40,982 bases of DNA from Bacteroidales bacterium UBA3623 (GTDB lineage Bacteria > Bacteroidota > Bacteroidia > Bacteroidales > UBA932), in the NCBI GenBank assembly GCA_002373715.1, contig DFLI01000105.1, positions 1,321 to 42,302 on the forward strand. The letters run 5' to 3'. Shown here piece after piece: positions 24,102 to 32,588 of this stretch (the stretch's first letter is position 1; each line of letters opens with the position of its first letter). The position numbers and the translations under genes were made by a program. The notes under the pieces were generated by a model. The model had not been told where the DNA came from. It searched no databases and was given only the letters and a program-made list of their open reading frames with translations.

Positions 24102-24935
24102 CTACTTCAGTATTAAATCCAGGCCTACGCGCAGTTCCGGCATGGGCCTACCGGTATCACGTTCAACAATAAGGGTTTTCAGGCTGGCATAAGGAAGAAT
24201 GAGCCGCTCAATCTCCTCAAGCGACTTGTCTTCGCCGAAGTATGCCTTGGCAAAATACTCCCAGAACTGGATGGCCACCTTCTTGGGCATATGGAAAGTT
24301 TCCTCGATGAAATCCTCGTTGCTCAGGCAGCAGCAGAGGTACACCATGCCCACATCGAACAGGTGGTTGCCATAGCAGAAGTCTCCCAGGTCTATGAAAT
24401 AGCGCTTGTCTCCCACAAAAATGGCATTGCTGTACTGGAGGTCTCCATGGATGGCCGTATCTTCGTCGGGGGTATCGGCTATAAACTTGCCTATCTTTTC
24501 TTTTTCGTCCGATGTAAAGAAGGGATTGGCCGCCAAAAGCCTGTAGTAACGGTCTTTTACGTTCTCGAACTGGGTGGTGTCTACATGCGTAGCGTGCAGC
24601 TTCAGGCACATCTGTGCAAACTCCCTGGCATATTGCTCCACCTTTTCAGGATTGTCTCCCGTAGCGCGGGAATAGGATTTCTTGCCAAGGATGCGGTGGA
24701 AGCGGATGCCGTATCTGCCATCTTCCGTTACTACGTATTCACCCGGTTCCGGCGTGGGAATGCCCATATCATAAACCTTGCGGGCCAGCAGCATCTCGTC
24801 CAGAGGCTGCTGAATTTTGCCCGGGAAATACAGTTTGAGCATGAGGGACGGGTCTGACACGCAGTCGTAGCTTTCCCCGTTGGCGCCGCCTCCGAAGAGG
24901 ACGTAATCTTTCAGTGATATCTTAATGGGTTTCAT
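24102..24935 (-). CDS. Aminoglycoside phosphotransferase-fold small-molecule kinase
   Basis: A 277-residue APH-type protein. An N-terminal nucleotide-binding lobe starts LFGGGANGESYDC, LMLKLYFPG carries the ATP-binding lysine (Lys34), the catalytic loop is HGDLQYSN (163-170) and the metal-binding motif is FIDLGDF (180-186). It has all the residues expected of an active kinase. It resembles the TIGR02172-type family of uncharacterised APH-like proteins found near signalling genes; its substrate is unknown and antibiotic resistance is not implied. The first 14 bases overlap the end of the RelA/SpoT-like gene, and its stop touches the antiporter start. Confidence 0.85.
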   Translation of the reverse strand: MKPIKISLKDYVLFGGGANGESYDCVSDPSLMLKLYFPGKIQQPLDEMLLARKVYDMGIPTPEPGEYVVTEDGRYGIRFHRILGKKSYSRATGDNPEKVEQYAREFAQMCLKLHATHVDTTQFENVKDRYYRLLAANPFFTSDEKEKIGKFIADTPDEDTAIHGDLQYSNAIFVGDKRYFIDLGDFCYGNHLFDVGMVYLCCCLSNEDFIEETFHMPKKVAIQFWEYFAKAYFGEDKSLEEIERLILPYASLKTLIVERDTGRPMPELRVGLDLILK

Positions 24936-25998
24936 GCGTCTTAACGTTCATAAAAGGTAAATCTTTTGCCTGTTCCACCAGGTATTCGGCCATAAACTCG
25001 TTGCTGTCAGATTCTCCGTTAAGCAAATCCAGCATATGCTTGAGGCCGGCCACGCCACCTCCCCTCTTGAGGATATGGGCTATACACAGGTTCTGCGGCC
25101 CCACGGAAGAAGATATAATATCCAGGTCTGTCAGGCTCATCTGGTAGGAAGCCAGTTGGAAAGCTCCGTCGGAATACTCCTTAATAAGCCTCTCCAAATC
25201 TCCCAGGGTATGGAATTCCATCCATTGGAATACTTCCAGATAAGGAAGGAGCGACACCTCCTGAATTTCCGCCTGATTGATGGCGGCAATGGAGCGATTG
25301 AGCCGGCCGAATGGATTGATGTTCAGGTAACTCCTGTAAGTCTCTCCGTCCAGAGGGGCGTCGTCCAGGTTACCGGAAGCCACCAGGGACCGCACGCGGC
25401 GGCGATAGTCTGCCAATTCTTCACGGATGCGGCTGAACTCATCGTCCACCAGCTCCAGAAGGCCCGCCATACGGCTTAGGTTGCGTTTGTAGTAGATGGG
25501 AATTTCCACCCCGCTCTTGTAGCCGGTGTCGTGGTTCATGTTGGCCCAGGCATGCTGCAGGATGGTTCTCATCTGAACCTCGAAGCGGTACGGAAAACCT
25601 TTCTTGGAACAGATATAGTGCAGGGAAAGATAGCCGAAACTGTCTATTTCCAGGAGCTTACGCTTATCTACCGAATTATCCCAGTCTATCACGAAAAGAC
25701 GGTCTATGGCCGATGCCACCTTGTCCACGTCTTCGCTGTAGAAGGTAATGACACGAAGGCCGATGATATCCGTAATATCGGCCAACGACTTGTACTTGGC
25801 GCCCTTGAGTTCCAGCTTCCCGGCCAGGGAATCTTCCGACTTTACCCGGTACTCCACACTGGCCACCACGAGCCCTACCTTCCGGAGGGTCTCCTGTATG
25901 GTCTCGTATATTTCCTTGGCCTGCTCCTGAAACTCCGGGAGGTGATCCAGGTATTCCCGCAGAATCTGCTGAGAGTGGGCGTCCAGTAATCTTTCCAT
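24922..25998 (-). CDS. RelA/SpoT-domain (p)ppGpp synthetase-like protein
   Basis: A 358-residue protein with a synthetase domain at about 35-200. EYRVKSEDSLAGKL (49-62) supplies the ATP-contacting Arg51 and Lys53. TDIIGLRVITFYSEDV (76-91) contains the metal-binding Asp77. FGYLSLHYI (121-129) has the Tyr-x-Ser-x-His pattern, and RFEVQMRTILQHAWANMNHD (138-157) has the ExQxR motif. All key synthetase positions are present, so it is probably active in making (p)ppGpp or a related nucleotide. There is no hydrolase HD domain and no TGS/ACT region. The C-terminal ~150 residues are helical and unrecognised, making it longer than typical small alarmone synthetases. It is the first gene of the six-gene operon, 26 bases after a perfect -7 element. 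Confidence 0.9.
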   Translation of the reverse strand: MERLLDAHSQQILREYLDHLPEFQEQAKEIYETIQETLRKVGLVVASVEYRVKSEDSLAGKLELKGAKYKSLADITDIIGLRVITFYSEDVDKVASAIDRLFVIDWDNSVDKRKLLEIDSFGYLSLHYICSKKGFPYRFEVQMRTILQHAWANMNHDTGYKSGVEIPIYYKRNLSRMAGLLELVDDEFSRIREELADYRRRVRSLVASGNLDDAPLDGETYRSYLNINPFGRLNRSIAAINQAEIQEVSLLPYLEVFQWMEFHTLGDLERLIKEYSDGAFQLASYQMSLTDLDIISSSVGPQNLCIAHILKRGGGVAGLKHMLDLLNGESDSNEFMAEYLVEQAKDLPFMNVKTHETH

Positions 25999-26024
25999 GT
26001 GGTTCTTAGTACGGTATATCCCTA

Positions 26025-26032
26025 CAAATATA
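26025..26032 (-). promoter_or_regulatory. -7 promoter element of the six-gene stress operon
   Basis: The minus strand reads TATATTTG, an exact TAnnTTTG match, 26 bases before the RelA/SpoT-like ATG. No other clear element appears inside the operon, so it likely drives all six genes. Confidence 0.65.
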
Positions 26033-26053
26033 AGAATATTTTTACAAAATATC

Positions 26054-26061
26054 TATCTTTG
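26054..26061 (+). promoter_or_regulatory. -7 promoter element of the TonB receptor operon
   Basis: TATCTTTG, an exact TAnnTTTG match, with 7 bases before the ATG at 26069. This predicts a leaderless or nearly leaderless mRNA. Confidence 0.65.
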
Positions 26062-26068
26062 CACAGCA

Positions 26069-28201
26069 ATGAAAAAAGAGTTTTTACTTTCTGCCGCCCT
26101 GCTGCTTCTCTGCTCGCTGGCCAGCGGACAAATCAAGACCCTTCAAGACTCCCTGGACGCCGCCCGTATCACGGCGGTTAGGGAGAAGATGAAGAATACC
26201 ACCCAAACCGGCCTCATGCGGCTGGATGCCAAGGAGTTAAAGAGCGGAGTAGCCGTATTCGGCACCCCCGACGTCATCAAGAAACTGCAGCTGCTTCCCG
26301 GCGTAGCAGCCGGTAACGAGCTCATGAGCGGCCTGTACGTGCATGGAGGAGACGGAAACGACAATCTCTTCCTGCTGGACGGCATTCCCCTGTATAACAT
26401 CAGTCACTTCGGAGGCCTGTTCTCCAGCTTCAATACCGACGTCATAGACAACCTGGACTTCTACAAGAGCGGCTTCCCCGCCCGCTACGGCAGCCGCCTG
26501 TCTTCCGTAGTGGATGTAGAAACCCGTGAGGGAGACATGCAGCGCTACCACGGGTCCTTCTCCCTGGGCCTCATAGACGGGCGCCTGCAGTTCGAAGGTC
26601 CCATCGTAAAGGGAAAAACCTCCTTCAACCTGGGCCTCAGGCGCTCCTGGATGGACCTGGTAACCACCCCAGCCATCTGGTATGCAAACCGCCGGAATGG
26701 AGACGACCAGACGGTGGGAGGCGGCTATTCCATGAGCGATATCAACGCCCGCCTTACCCATCGTTTTGCTCCGGGCAACACCCTCAACGTTTGCTTCTAC
26801 ACGGGGTCTGATTACCTGCGCGCCAGCCAGGAAGAAAAGCAGTATGACCAGGAAGGTCACCGCGGTGAAAACCTCATGAAGATTGGCGTTAAATGGGGAA
26901 GCCTTACATCCTCTGTATCACATCAGTACGAGCTGTCAAAAAAGCTCCGCATGAAGAACGTCCTATACTATTCCCAGAGCACGTCCAACACCGCCTATGA
27001 GTTCCGTTTCTGGAGCTGGAACGAGGGCGAGCAAATCACCTCCATGGAAGACGCCAACAAGGCCTATGTGCGGGAGGTAGGACTCAAGAGTGACTGGGAG
27101 TGGACACCCAACGCCTACCACCGCGTGCGCTACGGCTTATCGGCCCAATATCACTGGTACCATTCCGGCCGCAGCTTCATCTCTTCCAGCCCCGGGGCCG
27201 ACGGGACGGCCAGCACCCTGGAAGACAGCGAATCCATGGGCTACCGTTCCCTGGAACCTGCCATTTATGCCGAGGACGAAATCTTCCTCCGTTACAACTT
27301 TACCGTAAACCTGGGCCTGCGCTACGCCCTTTTCAAGACCGGCAGCAAGCTCTATCACTCCCCCGAACCCCGCGTAGCCTTCAAGTGGCTCATTAACAAC
27401 TCCCTATCGGCCAAACTGTCCTATACGCGCATGAGCCAGTTTGCGCATCTGGTGGCAGCCATGTACATGGATCTTCCCTCCAACAGTTGGATGCCTTCCA
27501 CGGACAGCGCCCGCCCCATGACCAGCGACCAAGTGGCCGGCGGCCTCTATTTCACCCCGCACAAGTACTGGAAGATTAACCTGGAAGGCTGGTACAAGAC
27601 CATGAACCACCTGCTGGTATACAACGGTTCCAACACCTTCACGCCCCCGCTCACGGAGTGGGAGAAGTCCTTTACGGAGGGCAAGGGAAAGAGCTACGGA
27701 ATGGAGCTGGAAGCCACTTTCGACAACGGAAAACTATCACTGAGTGCCTACTACACGCTCTCCTGGACGCTCCGTAACTTCGAGGCCATCTATGGAGGAT
27801 GGTTCCCCGACCGCAACGACAACCGGCACAAAATCAACCTGGTAGCCTCCTGGCACTTTGCCAAAAACTGGAACGTTTTCGCCAACTGGAACTACCACAG
27901 CGGCAACCACATCACCTTCCCCACCCATTTCATCGAAGTGGACGGCAAGAAGCGTTACCTTTACGACGCTCCCTACAACACCAGCCTGCCGGACTACCAC
28001 CGCCTGGATGTGGGTCTGGACTGGTGCAAGACCTTCCGCAACGGCCACTCGCTGGACGTTAACCTAAGCGTGTACAACGCCTACAACCACCTCAACGCAT
28101 CCATGGCCTTCCTGGAAACCCGGGAAGACGGTTCCTTCTACGGAATGGCCTACGGCCTCATCCCCATTATCCCCACCATCACAGTTACTTACAAGTTCTA
28201 A
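26069..28201 (+). CDS. TonB-dependent outer-membrane receptor without N-terminal carboxypeptidase-like domain
   Basis: 710 residues from the ATG at 26069, chosen because MKKEFLLSAALLLLCSLASGQ is a clean signal peptide. Upstream in-frame sequence overlaps the promoter. The plug domain (about 45-165) contains LQLLPGVAAGNELMSGLYVHGG, LFLLDGIPLYNISHFGGLFSSFN and YKSGFPARYGSRLSSVVDVETREG, all typical. A 22-strand-type beta barrel follows, ending in an aromatic residue (TVTYKF) as expected for outer-membrane insertion. Many Bacteroidota receptors paired with DUF4249 begin with a CarboxypepD_reg-like domain; here the plug follows the signal almost directly. The stop is immediately followed by the DUF4249 start. 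Ligand unknown. Confidence 0.9.
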   Translation: MKKEFLLSAALLLLCSLASGQIKTLQDSLDAARITAVREKMKNTTQTGLMRLDAKELKSGVAVFGTPDVIKKLQLLPGVAAGNELMSGLYVHGGDGNDNLFLLDGIPLYNISHFGGLFSSFNTDVIDNLDFYKSGFPARYGSRLSSVVDVETREGDMQRYHGSFSLGLIDGRLQFEGPIVKGKTSFNLGLRRSWMDLVTTPAIWYANRRNGDDQTVGGGYSMSDINARLTHRFAPGNTLNVCFYTGSDYLRASQEEKQYDQEGHRGENLMKIGVKWGSLTSSVSHQYELSKKLRMKNVLYYSQSTSNTAYEFRFWSWNEGEQITSMEDANKAYVREVGLKSDWEWTPNAYHRVRYGLSAQYHWYHSGRSFISSSPGADGTASTLEDSESMGYRSLEPAIYAEDEIFLRYNFTVNLGLRYALFKTGSKLYHSPEPRVAFKWLINNSLSAKLSYTRMSQFAHLVAAMYMDLPSNSWMPSTDSARPMTSDQVAGGLYFTPHKYWKINLEGWYKTMNHLLVYNGSNTFTPPLTEWEKSFTEGKGKSYGMELEATFDNGKLSLSAYYTLSWTLRNFEAIYGGWFPDRNDNRHKINLVASWHFAKNWNVFANWNYHSGNHITFPTHFIEVDGKKRYLYDAPYNTSLPDYHRLDVGLDWCKTFRNGHSLDVNLSVYNAYNHLNASMAFLETREDGSFYGMAYGLIPIIPTITVTYKF

Positions 28202-29290
28202 ATGAAACGCTTCCTTCATATCATTAGCCTGGGCTGCCTGCTGGCCATGAGTGCCTGTGAAATTCCCTTTGAGATAGAGCAGGAAGGCCAGCCCAAGATC
28301 TACGTTCAGGCCATAGCCGACCAGGGGGTGGGAGTCATCTCCATCAAGCCCCGCTATGCTACTCCCATCGGCCAGGAGCCCCTGGAAGACGTAGACTACG
28401 AGGCCACGCTGGAAATTAACGGGGAAAACGTCCCGCTGACGGGAGGAGGCCCCAATCCCTTCCTTTGCCGGCATACCCTCTCCGAAGGGGACGAGATTTC
28501 CGTCAAAGTATGGGCCGATGGCCTGCCCGCCGCCGAGGGCCGCACCACCATGGTGCCCACCCCGGTGATTACCGACATGACCTGGGAAGAGGTTCAGGCC
28601 GATACCATCCTGGCCACCCGCGTACATCTTACCCTGCAGCACGCACCCCAGGAAGGGGAACACTACGCCATCCAGATTATGGTTCGCACCTCCATTACCT
28701 ACCTGGACGGCAACACCGTCGAATACCTTTCCTACACCGTTCCCGGCTATGCCCTCACGGCGGCCGAAAGCGGCGTTCTCAATCTGGAAGACTTCCTGCA
28801 GGTAAACTACTCCCACGGCAGTTCCCTGGGCGGAGAGGAATACCAGCCTCTTACCCTGCTGGAGATGAAGCACTTCAAAGGAAACGAGTACTCCTTCTAT
28901 CTCAATTCCTACGACCAGTATCTCCTGGAAGCCCTCCGGGAGAATATGCCGGAAGAAGATACAGGCATAGCCGGCGGCGGCATCGCCAGCGGAAATACGG
29001 GCGGGCAGCTCCCGGGTGGCGGCGTTCCCATCGATCCCAGCCGCATTCCCATCGGCATGAAGACCACCTATTTCTTCTACATGTACCGCCTCTCCTCCGA
29101 ATTCTACTACTACGCCAAAGCCCTCTACCAGAGCAATTTTGACTTCCTCTCCAACATGGGCCTCACCCCTGCCAACTTCACCTACAGCAACGTGCGCGGG
29201 GGCCTGGGCTTTGTGGGCGCCGCCTCCTGCGCCGCACCCCAGGAGCTAGTCATCGAAGAGCCCCTTATCGGCGAAAATGCTTATCTTTGA
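28202..29290 (+). CDS. DUF4249 lipoprotein, TonB receptor partner
   Basis: A 362-residue lipoprotein (LLAMSAC, Cys19). The start KIYVQAIADQGVGVISIKPRYATP, the central VHLTLQHAPQEGEHYAIQI and the C-terminal FSNVRGGLGFVGAAS-like segment (here TYSNVRGGLGFVGAAS) match DUF4249, a family almost always encoded next to a TonB receptor in Bacteroidota. A glycine-rich loop (about 258-280) interrupts the second half. The role is thought to be a surface or periplasmic partner of the receptor, but it is not established. The ATG directly follows the receptor stop, so the two are translationally linked. Confidence 0.85.
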   Translation: MKRFLHIISLGCLLAMSACEIPFEIEQEGQPKIYVQAIADQGVGVISIKPRYATPIGQEPLEDVDYEATLEINGENVPLTGGGPNPFLCRHTLSEGDEISVKVWADGLPAAEGRTTMVPTPVITDMTWEEVQADTILATRVHLTLQHAPQEGEHYAIQIMVRTSITYLDGNTVEYLSYTVPGYALTAAESGVLNLEDFLQVNYSHGSSLGGEEYQPLTLLEMKHFKGNEYSFYLNSYDQYLLEALRENMPEEDTGIAGGGIASGNTGGQLPGGGVPIDPSRIPIGMKTTYFFYMYRLSSEFYYYAKALYQSNFDFLSNMGLTPANFTYSNVRGGLGFVGAASCAAPQELVIEEPLIGENAYL

Positions 29291-29305
29291 ACCCTTAAAA
29301 TCAGA

Positions 29306-30397
29306 ATGATGAGAGTCGGTTTCCTCGTAATACTGTTGGTTTTCTTCGGGCTGGTAGCCTATGTCACCTGGCATCTGTGGCGCATTATGCCCGGCAGCTG
29401 GGTGGCCAAGTCGCTTGTTGCAGGACTGTTTCTGCTTTGGATGGTGGCCGCATTTTCCAGCATGCTCTTGAGAAACAGACTCCCCTATCCCGCCGTTGTA
29501 GCCATCTATGAGGTGGGACAGCCGTGGCTGATAGCCTTTGCATACCTTCTCATCGCCTTTGTTTTGGCCGATATCGCCGTGCTCTGCAGGTTACTTCCGA
29601 AAGCCTGTCTCAACGGGAATCTCACCGCCATGCTCTCCATCTTCGGTGCAGTAGCCATCGTTATGATAGCCGGAGGCATCCACTACAAACACAAATATCG
29701 CGAGGAGCTGGCCATTACAACGGAAAAGCCCCTGGAGCAGCAGCACCTGAGGGTAGTTCTGGCCAGCGACCTGCACATTGGCTACAGCAACCGGAAGACC
29801 GAACTGGCCAGCTGGATAGACATCATCAATGCCGAAAAACCGGACCTGGTGCTCTTCGGCGGAGACATCATAGATATCCAGACCAAGCCACTTGTAGATA
29901 AGAATTATGCCGATGAGTTCCATCGGCTGGAAGCCCCGGCCTATGCCGTTCTTGGTAACCACGAATACATTGCCGGAGGGGAAGATTCCGAGCAATTCCT
30001 TGCCCTTGCCGGCCTTAGCGTCTTAAAGGACTCTGTGGCCCACTTCAAAGGAATCGATATCATCGGCCGGGACGACAGAAGCAACCCCTCCAGGCCGGCC
30101 CTTTGGGAATTTGCCGATTCCCTGAGCGGGTTCACCATCCTGCTGGACCACCAGCCTTCCCGCCTGGAAGACGCCCAGGAGGCCGGCATCGACTTCCAGT
30201 TCAGCGGGCACACGCACCGCGGCCAGGTCTGGCCCCTTTCCTGGATAACGGATGCCCTTTTCGAGAAATCCTGGGGCCATTATCAGCGTGGGAGCACCCG
30301 GTATTACATCAGCTCCGGCCTGGGCATCTGGGGCCCGAAAATCCGCATAGGAACCCGCTCCGAATACCTGGTGCTGGACATCTACTCCTCTATTTGA
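29306..30397 (+). CDS. Membrane-anchored calcineurin-like metallophosphoesterase
   Basis: A 363-residue protein. About four N-terminal membrane segments (roughly 5-25, 37-57, 70-92 and 103-122) precede a phosphoesterase domain with the full metal-site series DLHIG, GGDIID, GNHEY, DHQP and SGHTHRGQ. The layout resembles the YkuE/YaeI-like group, some members of which hydrolyse UDP-2,3-diacylglucosamine in lipid A synthesis; others act on different phosphoesters, so the substrate is not fixed. It lies 15 bases after the DUF4249 gene and is probably the last gene of that operon. Its final 8 bases overlap the end of the convergent DUF721 gene. Confidence 0.88.
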   Translation: MMRVGFLVILLVFFGLVAYVTWHLWRIMPGSWVAKSLVAGLFLLWMVAAFSSMLLRNRLPYPAVVAIYEVGQPWLIAFAYLLIAFVLADIAVLCRLLPKACLNGNLTAMLSIFGAVAIVMIAGGIHYKHKYREELAITTEKPLEQQHLRVVLASDLHIGYSNRKTELASWIDIINAEKPDLVLFGGDIIDIQTKPLVDKNYADEFHRLEAPAYAVLGNHEYIAGGEDSEQFLALAGLSVLKDSVAHFKGIDIIGRDDRSNPSRPALWEFADSLSGFTILLDHQPSRLEDAQEAGIDFQFSGHTHRGQVWPLSWITDALFEKSWGHYQRGSTRYYISSGLGIWGPKIRIGTRSEYLVLDIYSSI

Positions 30398-30725
30398 GGA
30401 TGAGTTCCTGGATAAAGCTTACCGTCCGGTTATCTGCCGTAAACAATTCGTCTTTAGACAAATAGTCGTTCATCTTTTCAATCAGCTCTGCTTTCTGGAA
30501 GTAGAGCTGATTCCGGATAACGGAGGAGCTTAAAGTGATGTAGAGTTTGCCCAAGCGGAAGTAGCGGCGGAGGGTGAAAGGACCGGCCCCGGAACAGGCA
30601 TCCCAGGCGGCGAAAATGCGCTGGGTGTTCAGGCCGGCGGCCAGCTTCATGGACTTGATGTACTGCTGCACCAACTGGTCCATGCTCACGGCCTCCTTGC
30701 GGTGTATGCGAATGGGTTCTGCCAT
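30390..30725 (-). CDS. DUF721 / DciA-like protein
   Basis: A 111-residue basic protein with the DUF721 pattern: an N-terminal helix SMDQLVQQYIKSMKLAAGLNTQRIFAAWDAC, then a strand pair GKLYITLSSSVIRNQLYFQKAELIEKMND. Proteins of this family include DciA, which helps load the replicative helicase DnaB, and they are often found next to recF or dnaA-region genes. Here it is 1 base downstream of recF, a usual order in Bacteroidota. It ends with an 8-base overlap with the convergent metallophosphoesterase gene. A DciA role is inferred from family and neighbour. Confidence 0.8.
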   Translation of the reverse strand: MAEPIRIHRKEAVSMDQLVQQYIKSMKLAAGLNTQRIFAAWDACSGAGPFTLRRYFRLGKLYITLSSSVIRNQLYFQKAELIEKMNDYLSKDELFTADNRTVSFIQELILK

Positions 30726-30726
30726 G

Positions 30727-31824
30727 CTACTCTACTCGGGTAAAGGAGCCTTTCTCTGTCACAAAATAGGCCCTGTCTTCCGTAATGCGGTCCACTATGC
30801 CGGAGAGGCGCTGACGGTCTGTATCCGTAATGAAAATCTGGCCGAAATCTGCCCCGGCCACCATGGAGATGAGGTTGGAGATGCGGCCCAGATCCAGTTT
30901 GTCGAACACGTCGTCCAACAGGAGCATGGGGGCAAAGCCATAAGCGCGTTTCATAATCTCATACTGGGCAAACTTGAGCGCTACCAGGAAACTCTTCTGC
31001 TGTCCCTGGCTGCCGGCCCGGCGGATGGGATGTCCGTCCATGGTGAACAGGAAGTCGTCTCTTTGGACACCGGAGGATGTGTATCTTAAGATAAAGTCCC
31101 GCTCCCGGTGAACCGCAAAAACATCTATGAGTGAGGCTTTTTCCAAATCCGATTTATACTCAATGGCAACCGATTCCCCGCCGCCGGAAATGAGGCGGTA
31201 ATACTCTGCTACAACGGGCTGAAGATCCTGTGCAAACTGCTTGCGGCAGGCATAGATGGTGGCGGCCATCGGGGCCATCCGGGCGTCTATGGCATCCAGC
31301 AGGGAGGCATCGGCCCCCATATCTTTGAGCACCTTGTTGCGCTGCTGAAGAAGGCGCGTATAACCCTGCACGGCGGCCAGATACTCCTGGTTCATCTGGG
31401 ACAGCACAGCGTTGGACAGACGGCGCCGCTCTTCGCCCGAATCGCTCACAAGGGCGGTGTCTCCGGGAGAAACCATAACGACAGGCAGCACGCCGATGTG
31501 TTCTCCCAGGCGGGTGTAGGGCTTTTCGTCCCTTATCAGCTTCTTCTCCCCTTCCTTCACCTGGATGGAAAAACGGGATTCCAAACCGCTTTCCATGCTA
31601 TAGGTTCCGCCTATGGTAAAGCCGTCCGTTCCATAGCGGAAATTGTACTTGTCGGGAGCCGGAAAAGCGCTCTTGGTCATGGACAAATAGTAGATGGCAT
31701 CCAGCAGATTGGTCTTCCCTTCCCCGTTGTTTCCGCTGATGCAGTTCACATTGGGAGAAAAGGCCAGTTCCTGAAACTCGATGTTGCGGAAATCACGGAC
31801 CACTATTTTCTTAAGAATAGGCAT
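30727..31824 (-). CDS. recF: DNA replication and repair protein RecF
   Basis: A 365-residue SMC-like ATPase of normal RecF length. Walker A is GNNGEGKT (31-38) after the KKIVVRDFRNIE start typical of RecF. The ABC signature region is GSQGQQKSFLVALKFAQ, and Walker B with D-loop is PMLLLDDVFDKLD. RecF works with RecO and RecR to load RecA at single-stranded gaps. It is the first gene of a two-gene operon with the DUF721 gene, 22 bases after a perfect -7 element and divergent from the TPR gene. Confidence 0.96.
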   Translation of the reverse strand: MPILKKIVVRDFRNIEFQELAFSPNVNCISGNNGEGKTNLLDAIYYLSMTKSAFPAPDKYNFRYGTDGFTIGGTYSMESGLESRFSIQVKEGEKKLIRDEKPYTRLGEHIGVLPVVMVSPGDTALVSDSGEERRRLSNAVLSQMNQEYLAAVQGYTRLLQQRNKVLKDMGADASLLDAIDARMAPMAATIYACRKQFAQDLQPVVAEYYRLISGGGESVAIEYKSDLEKASLIDVFAVHRERDFILRYTSSGVQRDDFLFTMDGHPIRRAGSQGQQKSFLVALKFAQYEIMKRAYGFAPMLLLDDVFDKLDLGRISNLISMVAGADFGQIFITDTDRQRLSGIVDRITEDRAYFVTEKGSFTRVE

Positions 31825-31846
31825 GATAAGGCGAGTAATACAATTG

Positions 31847-31854
31847 CAAATATA
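31847..31854 (-). promoter_or_regulatory. -7 promoter element of recF-DUF721
   Basis: The minus strand reads TATATTTG, matching TAnnTTTG exactly, 22 bases before the recF ATG. It is back-to-back with the TPR-operon element 12 bases away. Confidence 0.65.
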
Positions 31855-31866
31855 TAATATTTTTCG

Positions 31867-31874
31867 TAAATTTG
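31867..31874 (+). promoter_or_regulatory. -7 promoter element of the TPR-yebC operon
   Basis: TAAATTTG matches TAnnTTTG exactly, 34 bases before the ATG at 31909. Confidence 0.65.
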
Positions 31875-31908
31875 CGGGCTCAAAAAGCTAATAAAAAACA
31901 ATTACAAT

Positions 31909-32586
31909 ATGGCAAAAATTACTAAGACTGAAGAGGAAGTGCGTCAGCAGAATGTGGTTGAGGCAGTTTCCAAGACCGAACAGTTCTTCAAGGAGAACGG
32001 AAAAATCATTTACGGTGTTGTTATCGGCGTTCTCGTAATCGCCCTCATCGCCCTGGCTTACAACCGCTACATCCTGCAGCCCAAGAAGGTGGAAGCTTCG
32101 GAGCAGATGATCCGCGCCGAGCAGTGGTTCCAGGCCGGCGAATACGAGCTGGCTCTCAATGGAGACGACAACAACCTGGGTTTCGAAGATATCATCAAGC
32201 AGTACGGTGCCAAGGGCGGTGAAGCCGTTTACCTCTACGCCGGCATTGCCAAGCTTCAGACCGGTGAGCCCGAAGAGGCCATCAAGTACCTGAAGAAGTA
32301 CGAAGGTGAAGACCCTATCCTGCTGGGTAAGGCCCAGGCTTGCATCGGAGACGCCTATGTAGATCTGGAGAACTACTCCGAGGCCATCAAGTGGTTTGAG
32401 AAGGCCGCCAAGACTTCCGATAACGCCCTCGCCGCCAATTATCTCCTGAAGGCCGGTATCGCTGCCGAAGCCAATGGTCAGGACCAGAAGGCCCTCTCCT
32501 TCTACAAGGAAATCAAGGACCAGTACGCCAACGCCCCCGAGGCCCTCGAAATTGACAAGTACATCACCCGCATCGAAACCAAGTAA
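31909..32586 (+). CDS. YfgM-like membrane-anchored TPR protein
   Basis: A 225-residue protein. A charged N-terminus is followed by one membrane segment (about 35-56, IIYGVVIGVLVIALIALAYNRYI), then periplasmic TPR-like helices (about 65-222) including AVYLYAGIAKLQTGEPEEAIKYLKKY and AQACIGDAYVDLENYSEAIKWFEKA. The layout matches YfgM, which associates with the SecYEG translocon and periplasmic chaperones in E. coli, and the Bacteroidota tetratricopeptide proteins usually annotated there. It is first of four closely packed plus-strand genes; yebC starts 2 bases after its stop. Confidence 0.8.
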   Translation: MAKITKTEEEVRQQNVVEAVSKTEQFFKENGKIIYGVVIGVLVIALIALAYNRYILQPKKVEASEQMIRAEQWFQAGEYELALNGDDNNLGFEDIIKQYGAKGGEAVYLYAGIAKLQTGEPEEAIKYLKKYEGEDPILLGKAQACIGDAYVDLENYSEAIKWFEKAAKTSDNALAANYLLKAGIAAEANGQDQKALSFYKEIKDQYANAPEALEIDKYITRIETK

Positions 32587-32588
32587 TT

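Noticed and set aside
24102..24935. An aminoglycoside resistance gene
   Set aside because: The fold and catalytic loop are shared with many kinases of other small molecules, and the gene is embedded in a stress-type operon, not a resistance element.
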